Assembly (NCBI GenBank): GCA_029531795.1
Contig: JAPEIS010000016.1
Location: 1,942,939-2,006,938 of the forward strand
DNA from: Sclerotinia nivalis
Lineage: Eukaryota > Ascomycota > Leotiomycetes > Helotiales > Sclerotiniaceae
Direction of reading: 5' to 3'
Length of the DNA stretch: 64,000 nt
Shown here: positions 1 through 10,351 of the stretch, piece by piece
How the letters are laid out: the number at the start of each line of letters is the position of its first letter
How positions within the stretch are numbered: position 1 is the stretch's first letter
Notes under the pieces: model-generated
The model's input: only the letters and a program-made list of their open reading frames with translations
Database searches by the model: none
What the model was told of the DNA's origin: nothing
Translations under genes and position numbers: made by a program

Positions 1-428
1 GCGTCACTCCCCACGAGAATGCACTCCGAGGAGCTTTACGCCACCTCGGCTATAGAGTTACTAGAAGCCACACAAAGGGTGGTAGTATCAAAACCGATGC
101 TCCTTGGGATGTTATCTGGGAGATTATGAGAGAGTGGGCGCGACAAAAATGTCCACCAAAGGAGGGTGCTATCAAGAAGAATACAGCCGGGTGGTACATT
201 ATGGGCTTAGACAAAACGGACACTTCTACCCAGCAGTCAAATATCAAGGATGAGTCTAGTGAAGTTGAAGCCGAAGAGAAAGACACATTGCCCGCCGCGA
301 AAAAGAAACTCGAGATAGTATTTGACGAAAAGCTGGGAATGGAGAAAGATACAAAAAAGATAGTAAGATACCAAGTTAATCCTCGAGAGAACTGGGGTCC
401 AATGAATCGGGCCAGTGGCCATGCATAG
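1..428 (+). CDS. trm1: tRNA (guanine(26)-N2)-dimethyltransferase Trm1, C-terminal part
   Basis: Trm1 uses S-adenosylmethionine to dimethylate G26 of nuclear and mitochondrial tRNAs. The window starts inside the gene; the open frame runs from base 3 to the TAG at 426-428. The translated stretch contains TPHENALRGALRHLGY, then SHTKGGSIKTDAPWDVIW, which is the conserved C-terminal Trm1 block (alkylated-Arg/Lys rich loop followed by KTDAPxxVxWDI). After it comes GWYIM and an acidic, Lys-rich tail of about 60 residues ending NWGPMNRASGHA. The methylase core lies upstream of the window. No intron is visible in this part. Identification rests on the conserved block and is confident; the low-complexity tail is typical of fungal copies. 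The next gene is convergent, with its stop only about 170 bp away, so the two 3' UTRs face each other. Confidence 0.88.
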   Translation, partial: VTPHENALRGALRHLGYRVTRSHTKGGSIKTDAPWDVIWEIMREWARQKCPPKEGAIKKNTAGWYIMGLDKTDTSTQQSNIKDESSEVEAEEKDTLPAAKKKLEIVFDEKLGMEKDTKKIVRYQVNPRENWGPMNRASGHA

Positions 429-600
429 GTTCTATTATGCGTTTAATATACCCTGTCATACGAATTTAAATCATCCTGTATGTCACTGCCTTTCAATCGG
501 TGATATTGCCAATACTGCTGTATTTGACTGGTTGCGACTTCGATCCTACGACAATTGATTGATGCACAGACTGCTAGTTTTTTTTTGTTCAGACTTGAAT

Positions 601-3389
601 TTATTCTTTACATAACTTGAAGACTTTTCGGCCAAGCCGTTTTATACAGCATGGACCTTTTAGTTCTTCCTCTTGTGTTTCAGGCTCATAATCTTCCCAG
701 GGTAGCTCCCTTAAACTTTGCCTGCTTGGCGCCGAGTGCCTATTTCGAGGCGATAAACAAAGCCTTAAAGTTACCTCTTCATCCTGCCCTATAACGATTT
801 TCTTCTCCAGATATTCCGCACATACACTCCTAGATGCTAGGAAAATCCAGCCTTTTGGTGGATACAAGTCCGCCACTGTTCCTTTAGGTACAAACACTGT
901 AAGCTCTCCTGTGCTACTTGGTTCGTGTATGTGAATGGCCACGGAGATCTCCCCCATTGACGTCGAAAGTCGATAATCCACAAAAGTAAGTCCTGCAAGT
1001 ACAGGATGCACTTTCCAACGAGACCAGCCCCGATATATTGGCTCAACCCCCGCCAGATATTGTGGAAGAATAGAAACCGGCCAGGTAGATCGTGCTTGCA
1101 TCATTGAAGTCGTAGATGAAGTTGGCTGCCCGTTTGGTTTTATCTCTTTCCAATGTCCTCCTGAATAATCTACACTTTCCGGATCTGACATAGGACCCCA
1201 TACTCTTTCCACTAATTCCACCGCCTCATATCCTTTACCAGCTTGAAACAGTGCCTCTGCTGCCATTCCACAAGTATAAGGGCTCACAGTCTTTACATAC
1301 CTTCTACTTTCTGAATCTCGAATTGTACACGGAAGTTCTCCTGTTTTTGAAAGCCCCAAGAGCTCATCTGAACTTTCTGTATGAGGTATGACACCAAGAA
1401 TTCTTCCATATGCATTAACTTCGTGGGATATCGTCGTTGGTGGGGTACGGTCACTTAGCCGCAAAACCCCTGTTTTTGAATGCCATAAATTCTCCAAAAT
1501 TCTTTCTTTGAGTACCAATGCACGTGGTGTATATTGGTCTTCTACCCCGAACATGCCACACATCTTGCTCATGGAAATCAAAGCATCGTAGTATGCAAGA
1601 TTTAACTTGGATGAAGCACCTATCAGGATATCGGATGACATAATATCTCCTGTTCAACGGTTAGGCATTATTGATGGTACTGGGAGGAAAATCCTTACTT
1701 GACATGTTTGGTGGTGCCACAACTAATCCTCGTTTATCTTCATAAAGTATTGCGAAATCCATCGATTTTTCCATCTTGTCCCATATCATCTCCACAATAG
1801 AGCAATCACCCGAGTACATCCAATAGTCTTTAACAGCTACCAAAAGTTGGAAGCTCAGGGTGAGGGAGAAAAATGCGTAGGTTGGAGGCTCACTTCGTTC
1901 ATTCTCGAAGAATGTCTTTTGTATGGGGCTTATGTTTCCAAGATAACCATCGCTTCCTTGGTGACTAGAAAGCAACGAAAGGCTTCCCAGAACGGCCTCT
2001 AAATGCCCAGTCGAATGGTAGATGGATCGGCCCATCACGAACAGATCACCAGCGGAGCATATGCGATGGCCTTTTGCACTGTCGACTGTACATGGTATCT
2101 GGTTTGTCCCAACGTGAAAGTCTGCCAAAACGCGCACTTTGCTTTGGAGTCTCATATCATTCTCATAGAGAATATTGTCATTGACATCTCTCACCACTAG
2201 CGATCGATATACTGCAACATAATGTGCGGGACCACCGAAAGCAATCGAACCAGTGTTTGGCTCGCATCCGGGCGACGAGTATATACTCAATCGCTTCAGA
2301 AGGGCGATTCTTTTGTGGTTGATCTTCACCAAAACGCTTGAACCGCGAGCTTCAATATCAATCCGAAGCCAATCAAACAAGTCGAGACTTCCGGGAAGGT
2401 CCCATGTCCCTCTTAATATTGACGATGAAGTATCCGAAGCGCCTTCGAAAGCCGATAAGCTCCTTGATGCAATGTCTATGGAGAAAATCAATCCACTTTC
2501 CACCATATGAATGCCCCAACTGGCTCCGCCGGACTCGATTTTCACCTTAAATTTGATCGCCTTATCCTTCCATCGTGTCCCATGACGACAAGGTGCCCAT
2601 CGCTGTCCTGATATCCTAGTTCCGAATTCAGCTACTTCCCAAGTCTCTTGTACTTCTCCAGCTTCCACTGTGCATCGATCAACAGTATTGACACCATCTC
2701 TCCATATCTTGTTGAGTAACTCATTTGATGACACGAAACGACCATCTCCTGTTGTTCGTGGTCTTAGTTGTCGAAATCCTATCGACGAGATTGCCACTGA
2801 ACAGTTTGGTGTTACAAGGGTAATTTTTTGATATCGCTGTGAAGTCTGCGGAAGTTTGGATACCATCAATTTGTGTGTATTCGAAGGTGTAAAGTAAAGG
2901 GTCTTCGCTCGGTAAGTATCCATTGCATTAGAGAATCCAAAGAATGGTCCATCTCCTAACGAAAGTTAACACTCACTCTATTGAACGATCTATTAGCGCA
3001 ATCTTACCCATTTTTCTGTTATGAACTCCGGTGCTTGTTTCGCTATACACAACATCGACTACAGCGGGTCGTCTATTACTAGTCACATTGACCGTCTCGA
3101 CAAAGGGGAGTCCGCCTACACTCCTTCCGTAATCAAGGATGATTTCCTGTATTCCATCACCTCGGGATGAGAGGATAAGAGGCTGGTTCCGTGCTAGGTG
3201 GACTTCACGACCACCAATTTCTCTCCAGATTTTCAAAGGGAAATTAAAACCCAAAAGACTGCCCGGGTCGTTTGGTGGTGATCTTCTTTGGATACGTGAC
3301 ATATTAGGTAAAATATTTGCAGAGATCTTGACGCAAGTTTCGACTATGGTATGATGGATTAGGAATGTAGAGAAGGAAGGAAATGGCAA
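601..3389 (-). CDS. GH78 alpha-L-rhamnosidase-like protein, three exons
   Basis: Exons 3389-3008, 2955-1699 and 1649-601; introns of 52 nt (GTAAGA...GTTAG) and 49 nt (GTAAGG, CTAAC, CAG). The joined frame is 895 codons. GH78 enzymes release terminal L-rhamnose from plant glycans and glycosides. Recognisable blocks: GDGPFFGFSNAMDTYR across the first splice, LNKIWRDGVNTVDRC entering the (alpha/alpha)6 barrel, an inserted beta-rich lectin-like domain (GASWGIH to YRSLVVRDVNDN), GDLFVMGRSIYHSTG, SSHQGSDGYLGNISPIQ, SSDILIGASSKLNLAYYDAL across the second splice, and a C-terminal beta-sandwich (GWSRWKVHPVLAGLTFVDY). No signal peptide is obvious, suggesting an intracellular member. Oddities: where relatives carry an acidic residue in a KRDR-like motif this one reads AKGHRICSAGD, and the later Trp-Glu motif reads GGHWKE. 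The start is uncertain: MPFPSFS (3389) is used, but MSRIQRR (3302) or an upstream exon ending near 3405 is possible. Confidence 0.85.
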
Positions 3390-6378
3390 GTCAACATGAT
3401 GCTAAAAGTAATTTACCCCAGAGGGGCGTACAGGTAATTGTACCAGACGATCATCAGAATGTTGCGTGAATCTCCGACATTCTTTTTGATGCCATCATGA
3501 CAGTACTAAAAACATGCAGTATGATACCGAGGAGCCCCGAACTTTGGCATATCGCGACACTGGTTATCAGCGAGCTGCCGTGACAGGCCGATTTACACTT
3601 TACACTTGCAACTAGTCTAGATCTGTGTTGGTACCTTTCCCATTGAAGGGGGGACTTAACCCACTTCAGTCGAATTGGAGATTTCATAAGCATAAAGAAA
3701 TCCGTCATTCGTCAACAGGAACGAGGGGTGTCTAGACAGCTTTAGCGTATATGTCAAGGTGGACCTGCTTCAAAGAAAATTTCTGTCTAGATCAGCACTC
3801 TCGTGTGGTGTCCTCGTGGAGACTTATTATCGCTCCCGAGACAAGCTTCCTCCACATATTACTCTCACTAAATATCGTGAGATTCATAAGGTTCAGAATA
3901 TATGAACGGGGAAGTCGCATGTGGAAAAAGCTTATGTTTGCAAGGCATGATTGGTTAATGCTTGGTCGAATACTTCGTAGCTGTGGGAAGTATACAGCAT
4001 TAATGCTTGAAGATTAAACAACGATTTTCACCCCCATGGCAAGCTATGGAGAAGGCTTGCTCAGAAAATTTAATTCTGAGATAGCAAAAAACTCCATGAT
4101 TCGATGGTGGACATTCTGCTGGGTACTTTGAACGGTGGTCCACCCTTTTGATGGTGGAGACCGGAGAAATCGAGAGTGATGGAGGTTTCAAGCTAGGACA
4201 ATCGATTGGACCCATCTGCTTGCAGAGTTTGAATGATGATAAAAGCTAGGATGAAGCTTTCGGAAAAGATCAAGATGGGTAGAGAAGTCCACTCCTCTGA
4301 TACCAGTAGAGATTGGCATTCTAAACAAAGGCCGAAAGGAATTAGATGATTATTCATCAACGATGTTCAAGTCAACCATCCCTAGTCTTACCTCTTGTCG
4401 CTGCTTCTGGACCATCCTGAAGCGGCTGGTACTGGCGTTCCGGAACTATCTGCGGGACCTTACTACTCTATGCCGATACTTTCCATGATCTTCCCTAATG
4501 CAAGAATTCTTTAACTGAGTTCAGAAAGCGGACAAAAAAGCCTGTCAAGAATTCACTCATCTGACCAATTCCTCATGTCACCATTGATTCTGGCGAAGTT
4601 CATGATTTTTCCAGTGAACAGATCTTGTGCTAGCATTTACGCATCATAATCATTGCCTGTGAATAGTTTCGAAATCTGTCAGGTTGGACACGGACTTCAA
4701 TGCAGGCCCATCCACTAGTCCCATCGACAAAATTTGAACTTGGGATATCCCATCCGAAGATTCCATGTGGAAACCTTTCACGTTTTAAATTAGCGTGTGT
4801 CCACTTAAAGCTATTTTCGACGACAAGCTTGACATCAATTAATTGCCACTTTGGGCTGTGTCTAATCATTCAAAGAGACCGGCAAGTGTCAAATATTGCA
4901 TTGGGATTTTGAAAGGTGTAAAAGCTCACGGATTGGTACGTGCCAGAAGAGTTTGGGGATCACTAGTGCCAAGTGCGGGAAGTCTTCGCTAGTGGTAGTT
5001 CGAATCTAAAGTCTTAGGGGTGGATAGTTTAGTTTTTCTTCGACGCGAGTGGTAACATGCCCACAATTTTTAATGCCACTGTGCCCGCATCCAAATGCGA
5101 ATGGTATCTGTCAAATTATTTATGCTTATGGAAATCTCCCGCTTCATTTGTGGGCGAACACCGAAGAGGTGTCCAGCGAACCCTACATCAAAAAACTCAA
5201 TCCTGCATGAATAACAATAGAGTTCCGTCCCAAGAATCTCTTCCTTGTTTTCACACGAACATTCTCGCCACTTCATCTAGATGAAGTAGAACATGAGATA
5301 TCTGATGAATGTCATCTAAGTTTGCCAGTGAAGTCACTAGCTCAGAGCATCTGCCCCTACCAGGCTCTCCCCAACATTGCGAGTCAGCACCGAGTCGTCG
5401 CAGTACACCCAAAAGACACACAAATCTTACGTCACATAATAACCTCTTGTAAACGAGGAACCAGAATGGGACCAGATCATCGTACTAAATCGTCGGCAAT
5501 GATTTTGCTAGTCATTTCAAGCATGTCCGTATGAGCCGTCGCGCAATCGCAGGCATCAAGCTCCAAGTCCCATAAAGCTCAGTGACTAGTTTAGTCACTC
5601 TATAAGATCTTCTTATATGAATATGGAGATCCACAAAGGGGAGAAAGGACCAGGAATGTACATCATCTGTACGTACATCGCATTGGAATCATTTTAACCA
5701 TTCATCTTCCGTCACTGATAGTCAACTTCCATGACCGCCACGATCATATGAACGGCGTCAAGTCGAGAGTATACGCTAGGCGTCTCAAGATTGTCCATCA
5801 TATCGTCTGATGACCGAGTACGTCACGAGTTGTCTCCACAAATTAATGTGAGTCCTTATCAATGAATCCAGCTGCAGACGAAGCTTGCTTTATGATTACC
5901 AATCCTCTCATCTATTGACCTCTAAGTTGCGAGGCGTCATAGACACACTGTCGTAAATATTCGATTCTTCATTGTTCTACAAATAAGCGCGGCGTAGCAA
6001 TGTAACAGTACATACTTGCAGATCCATACATCCTATCTCATGAAGTGGTCCCTTGTGTTCGTTATTTTCTCCTCCAATCACAGATCTTGAATAGACATAT
6101 TGGCCTCAAATTTCGTATAACGTGATGTAAGCGCCCACTCCTGCAGCCCTATATTTGGACTTCAACGCCATGGGCACAGAAGGATCTTACACTTCCGTTA
6201 ATTTGATCCTGCAATCTTAAATCCTAAAGCACTAACATCTCAAAAGATGTCTTCTCCATGTTTGTATAACTTCTTTTTTCTCTCTCTCATTATGCACGGT
6301 GACCACATTTTCCCATTATATCCACAAAGATCTGCAGCTGACAGCAGCTGTCAGCAGCTGTATGATGTAAATTGAAAT
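3390..6378. other. No supported gene; possible decayed coding DNA
   Basis: About 3 kb between a minus-strand and a plus-strand gene. Short open frames exist on both strands (for example 3751-4017 +, 4630-4869 -, 5070-5276 -), but none shows a family motif, a plausible splice structure or continuation into a longer frame. The density of interrupted medium frames between 4.0 and 5.3 kb on the minus strand could be an old pseudogene; I could not name a family. At 6333-6362, shortly upstream of the next gene, there is an imperfect inverted/direct repeat built from CAGCAGCTGTCAGCAGCTG-like units, a possible protein-binding or slippage site. Confidence 0.5.
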
Positions 6379-7275
6379 ATGCTTCTCCCACTTGATCGAT
6401 TGTATCCGCTCTTTTTGGCTTTTTGGATCGGCAGTCGAGGAATTGGTGCGCAATCTTCAACGGCGTTGTTTGCTGGTGATTATCCGGTTGTCGCATATGC
6501 GATTGGCTCAGTATGTCATTTCCTAGTCGATGTGATAAAGAAATCTACTAACATGACATCCCAAGACTGCAAATGGTGCCACTACATATTTAATGGCATG
6601 TCCAGCAGGTTCAGATACCTCATCATGTAACTTTCAACAACCATACACCTTGACTCAGGGACCTTCAACCGTTCAATTTGCAATGACATTTCCTGGTTCC
6701 ACGTATGTCCTCTAAGTTTTATCACCTTGAATACATTTCTAATATATTCTAGAACTATGACTCTGGGCTGCGCACTTTCCGGCTCCGCATCAATGGCATG
6801 TCTCGCGACTGAATTAATTCCAGGCTATACCAAAACCGCAACAACAACTGTGACCGACGCTGAGGCTACCTCGAGATTCCGCGCAGTTTCAATGGCTACA
6901 CATTCTGCAGCTTTACTTACGTATGCTGCAGGTGCGAATACAGCATCAAGTTCAATCGTGATGACATCTGGTTCTAGCGCTGGAGTATTAAGGACGAGCT
7001 CGGCTACAAGCGCTGCTATTACACCTGCACCAAAATCTGGAATTACAAGTAATGGAACCGCTGTTGGTACTATTAAACCGAGTTTATTGCCGGGGACTGC
7101 GAGTTCTTTAACTTCATTGTCGAGTGTGAGTTGGCCGAGTGGTAGTCCTACCGCTACAACTGTTGCCCCCAAGAGTTCTGTGGGAGGTGGAATGAGAGCC
7201 GGAGTAAAGGACAGTGCTAACTTCGGACTGTTGGGAGTAATGGGTATAATTGGGATGGAAATTTTGGGATTATGA
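6379..7275 (+). CDS. GPI-anchored Ser/Thr-rich secreted protein, three exons
   Basis: Exons 6379-6510, 6566-6702 and 6753-7275; introns of 55 nt (GTATGT, CTAAC, CAAG) and 50 nt (GTATGT, CTAATA, CTAG). The joined product is 263 residues. Residues 1-24 (MLLPLDRLYPLFLAFWIGSR...) are a signal peptide cleaved near GIGAQ. The mature N-terminal half (about 25-125) contains four cysteines in ACPAGSDTSSC and GCALSGSASMAC contexts and the phrase YTLTQGPSTVQFAMTF. Then comes a Ser/Thr/Ala-rich linker, a likely O-mannosylated stalk. The C terminus is KDSANFGLLGVMGIIGMEILGL, a small-residue omega site followed by a hydrophobic tail, as in GPI-anchored wall proteins. No enzymatic motif is visible. It resembles the many hypothetical GPI cell-surface proteins of Pezizomycotina. 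The joined exons restore an uninterrupted frame, which supports the model. Confidence 0.82.
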
Positions 7276-8230
7276 GGATATATAGTCTGAAATGATGGGG
7301 GACTGAAAAGATATTTATGAGGAATGAGGAAGGATGGTAAATTATTACGTTGGATATATGATTGATCAATGTGAGTATGTATATGGATATGCTTGGAGGT
7401 GTTTTGTGGTTGTTTATAGCGAAGCGTAGTGACTGTTCAGCAATTTGTATGGAGCTTTGAACACTGAATATTTTATTAAGGATTGCATTTGGATGGTTGT
7501 TTGATAATGAAAGACTTTTAATGTTGAATTCATTTTGGATCTTCAGATGGTCTTGGTTGATCAGATGTCATAGAGATACCAATTTTCAAAATCCTTCTGC
7601 CAAGTACGCAGGGTATACAGTGAGAACATTCTACCAATCAATCAATTATCGTTGATATTTGTCTTCCTAGAGAGAAATAGTTACAAAAGCATTCTTTGAG
7701 GACATAGCAAAAGCTTGCTGCTGAACGTGTGAAAAGCATTTTGGAATGTACCAAAGCTTCGGAATCTCCTACACCACAAGTGAACAGCTAGTTCGTAATT
7801 GGGAGTGCAAAATACGGAATATGCTATTGCTTGCATAATGTGATTATTGAATCAGAGTCCGGGGAATGAAAACGGCATCTTAATTCTTCAGAAACACAAT
7901 GATCAAATATCCTAAGTAAAATCACACACGGCACCAAACTCCTAATCCGGTCCTCATCTCCGGTTTTTGCCAGAAAGCCATTGAAAGAAATGCTCAGTCA
8001 TTCCTCAAACGCCATGTTATTAGTATCCTTTTCACACCCCAGCCTCAAACCCAAATTGCTAGCACCTATTCATCATTGTTGTTGAAAGCCCCACGACCCG
8101 GAATAGGAACCGCGGCAACAGTAGGTCGGCTAGCTTGGAGAGTGGTTGAGACAAAGCCCGAGATAAGATTCGTGGTTGCGGTACTCCCTGCCACGTGCAA
8201 AATGATTGGAACGACCCGGAGAAAAGGTTT
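7276..8230. other. Intergenic, with an in-frame open extension of the next gene
   Basis: No independent gene is supported. On the minus strand, directly after the stop codon at 8231, the same frame stays open for another 53 codons (8230 down to about 8069) and reads as Thr/Ser/Val-rich sequence (HVAGSTATTNLISGFVSTT, then AVPIPGRGAFNNNDE). That could be a former C-terminal end of the secreted protein to the right, cut off by a nonsense mutation, or an exon I could not connect by a canonical splice. Confidence 0.4.
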
Positions 8231-8938
8231 CTAATTGGGGTTTATTGTTAAGGTAGCGGTCGAAACATCAATGGCTGTACTCGTAACCGTCGGAGTAACA
8301 GTAATTTGGACCGTGTTCACGACATTGAAAGTTTGCGTTCTCGTGACTTCAATAGTGCTAGTTGGAATTCCATCATCCGTGGCTTGAATGGGCTGATCCG
8401 CAGGCTCAGCAAGCACTGGAAGAGGTTTAAACACGATAAAAGATGGAGTGGGAGTAGCAGATAGCTGGATAGCTCCCAGATTCAATGATGAAGCAAGGTC
8501 TGATACTGTGAAAACCTGATCACCGAGCGTCAAGACTTCGCGGCGCCTAGCACCTGTCGTAGCCGGAATCGGGCTTACGGTCACCGTTGAGAGTTCGACA
8601 GTTGTGCTAGTTGCATCAGAAATAAGACCAAAATTCTCGAGCAGCGATCCTGCTATGTCAGAAGCACAGCTGAAGACTTTGTTCCGTTGAAACGCTGTAA
8701 CTTGGACACAGTCTTCGGAGATCGCACTTTTTATGGTAGATATTTCCGACTCCAAGTCATTTCTCCGTTGGTTTAGAGGCTTAGAAGTGGCGATTGAAGT
8801 ATCTCGCGTTACAGTCGACTCTTCTCTCGCTGTGATCATGGTTGTGAACGTAGTTTCGATGGCGCGGACTTGTGGAAGGGCAAATGCTGCCGCATGGAAG
8901 AAGGCAAGTAGGAGAATGAGGTAGTAAGAGGAATGCAT
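8231..8938 (-). CDS. Secreted Thr/Ser/Val-rich protein of unknown function
   Basis: An intronless 235-codon frame. Residues 1-20 (MHSSYYLILLLAFFHAAAFA) are a clear signal peptide with an AFA cleavage context. The mature protein begins LPQVRAIETTFTTMITARE, has only two cysteines (SEDCVQV and FSCAS, about 20 residues apart, probably one disulfide), a basic GARRRE patch near residue 130 and a C-terminal Thr/Val-rich stretch (VVNTVQITVTPTVTSTA). No GPI signal. No known enzymatic domain is recognised. The neighbour at 9851-10351 has the same strand, a similar MHxxxxLI start and a matching TTFxTxxTAR block, so the two look like diverged tandem paralogues. The stop at 8231 is followed by a further 53 open codons in frame (see the region to the left). 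Confidence 0.7.
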   Translation of the reverse strand: MHSSYYLILLLAFFHAAAFALPQVRAIETTFTTMITAREESTVTRDTSIATSKPLNQRRNDLESEISTIKSAISEDCVQVTAFQRNKVFSCASDIAGSLLENFGLISDATSTTVELSTVTVSPIPATTGARRREVLTLGDQVFTVSDLASSLNLGAIQLSATPTPSFIVFKPLPVLAEPADQPIQATDDGIPTSTIEVTRTQTFNVVNTVQITVTPTVTSTAIDVSTATLTINPN

Positions 8939-9850
8939 GTTGAAGAACGCGTCCTTTTGAATCTCCTACTATATTATGTATTTCATTTTTACAGGTACAT
9001 TAACAAGACAGGATAGCAAGATGCTGTCATATCGATAAGTTACTTGATTGTTGGCATCTATTTTGGACCTTCCACTTTGAGACAGCTATTTGTACCTTAC
9101 ATGTGCAAAATGTAGTGAGCTGCACTCAAGAATATCTTAAACATGATTACATTTTATTTCAGGTTCAGATCCAAGACAAGCAGAATTGAAATTTAAAGTT
9201 AACACGTTACTTTGCTTGTGGCAGTGTTAAGAGTATTTTTGATATCTTCACTGTGCCGCAACGTGGGCATTTGCAACAGTTGGATCTTTCGTGGTGGATG
9301 ACAGCTATTTCTGCCAGAGCGTACATGAAGTATTTCGCAGTATTTCATAATAATCACTTGATGTCCACTATGCAGTTTCAATTACGTGCCAATTCCAAAA
9401 TCATTACAGTCATATCAAATGGCTAATTGTGATGGTCTTTTCGTAAATCATGCCCAAACCAGTTGGGAAGAGTAGTTGCATTGAAAGAGAAAGCTATCGA
9501 GAACTATTAACTCATGGATATAGAAGAGATATAGAGGCATAAAGAATGACACAGCTGCGCTCTTCAGAAGTCACAGTATAATGAATGGCTACAGGTTTAC
9601 CCAAAAACGACAGTACATCCGAGAGTATCGCAAAAAATCAGGCCCACAAACAGAAAAATAAATCCCAAATGTAAAAACATATTGCACTCGCCATTAGACA
9701 CTCTTTTCACACTCGGCTGTACATCTTTGAACCAGGAACCAAGCTAGCAGGTGTTCATAGGAATTGAGCGTGGGTGTCGATATGGTTGCAGTGGCTGACA
9801 TATCAAAACAATGTGTGGGAATTGAAAGCGTATACCCCGCAGCATCCATA
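8939..9850. other. Intergenic, nothing recognised
   Basis: Spacer of about 0.9 kb between two same-strand secreted-protein genes. It should hold the promoter of the 8231-8938 gene (right to left) and the 3' UTR of the 9851-10351 gene. Only short chance frames (9199-9381 -, 9774-9995 +) are present, the latter overlapping the neighbouring gene antisense. Confidence 0.5.
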
Positions 9851-10351
9851 TCAATTCGCACTTATCGTGGATATAGATAATGAAAAAGTAGTGAAATCGG
9901 GAATCACCAGGGTAGTAAATTCCGTCGAAATAGCTGAAGGTGTAATTGCCGCCAGTGGTCCTAAGTCTAAGGTGTTACGACGCTTCTTTGACTGAACCAA
10001 ATTGGAGGTCGTTCTGATGGCTGTGGTCGTGGTCGTGGCTGTGGTTTGATGTTTCGTGGTCTCAATTTGGCTGAGATTATCCGCGACCTCGGGACTGATT
10101 GTCATTTCAGGATCTTGAACGGCAATTTTTGCGTTTCTGGCAGTAACAATCGTTTTAAATGTCGTTACTATCGCACTTCTTCTATCCGGTTGGTCATTCG
10201 TGACCAGATATGGCTGAGCATCCGCACCAGTCGAGACCGACACTGCGCGGGCATCATGAATCTTGGCGTCAAACTTTCCTCCCTGAAATTCCGATACCGT
10301 CGAGTGGGAAACGGCCAAGAAGAAGAATATGAGGAGATTTTTAGGATGCAT
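9851..10351 (-). CDS. Secreted Thr-rich protein, probable paralogue of the 8231-8938 product
   Basis: The open frame begins at 10477, but the ATG at 10351 is preferred because it puts a signal peptide at the N terminus (MHPKNLLIFFFLAVSHSTVS) in the same style as the neighbour (MHSSYYLILLLAFFHAAAFA). From there the product is 166 residues. Shared features with the neighbour: TTFKTIVTARN against TTFTTMITARE shortly after the signal, a basic patch (KKRRNTLDLG against GARRREVLTLG) followed by a Thr/Ser/Ile tail. The middle contains a run of threonines (TTKHQTTATTTTTAIRTT). The mature part lacks cysteines. Similarity is weak outside these blocks and I made no formal alignment. Function unknown. 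Confidence 0.6.
   Translation of the reverse strand: MHPKNLLIFFFLAVSHSTVSEFQGGKFDAKIHDARAVSVSTGADAQPYLVTNDQPDRRSAIVTTFKTIVTARNAKIAVQDPEMTISPEVADNLSQIETTKHQTTATTTTTAIRTTSNLVQSKKRRNTLDLGPLAAITPSAISTEFTTLVIPDFTTFSLSISTISAN

Noticed and set aside
2973..2990. GH78 first intron using the GTGAGT donor near 2975
   Set aside because: Joining from that donor breaks the frame; the GTAAGA donor at 3007 with acceptor at 2956 keeps it and restores GDGPF...NAMDTYR.
4990..5030. GTTCGAATC, resembling a tRNA B box
   Set aside because: No matching A box, anticodon stem or acceptor pairing could be built around it.
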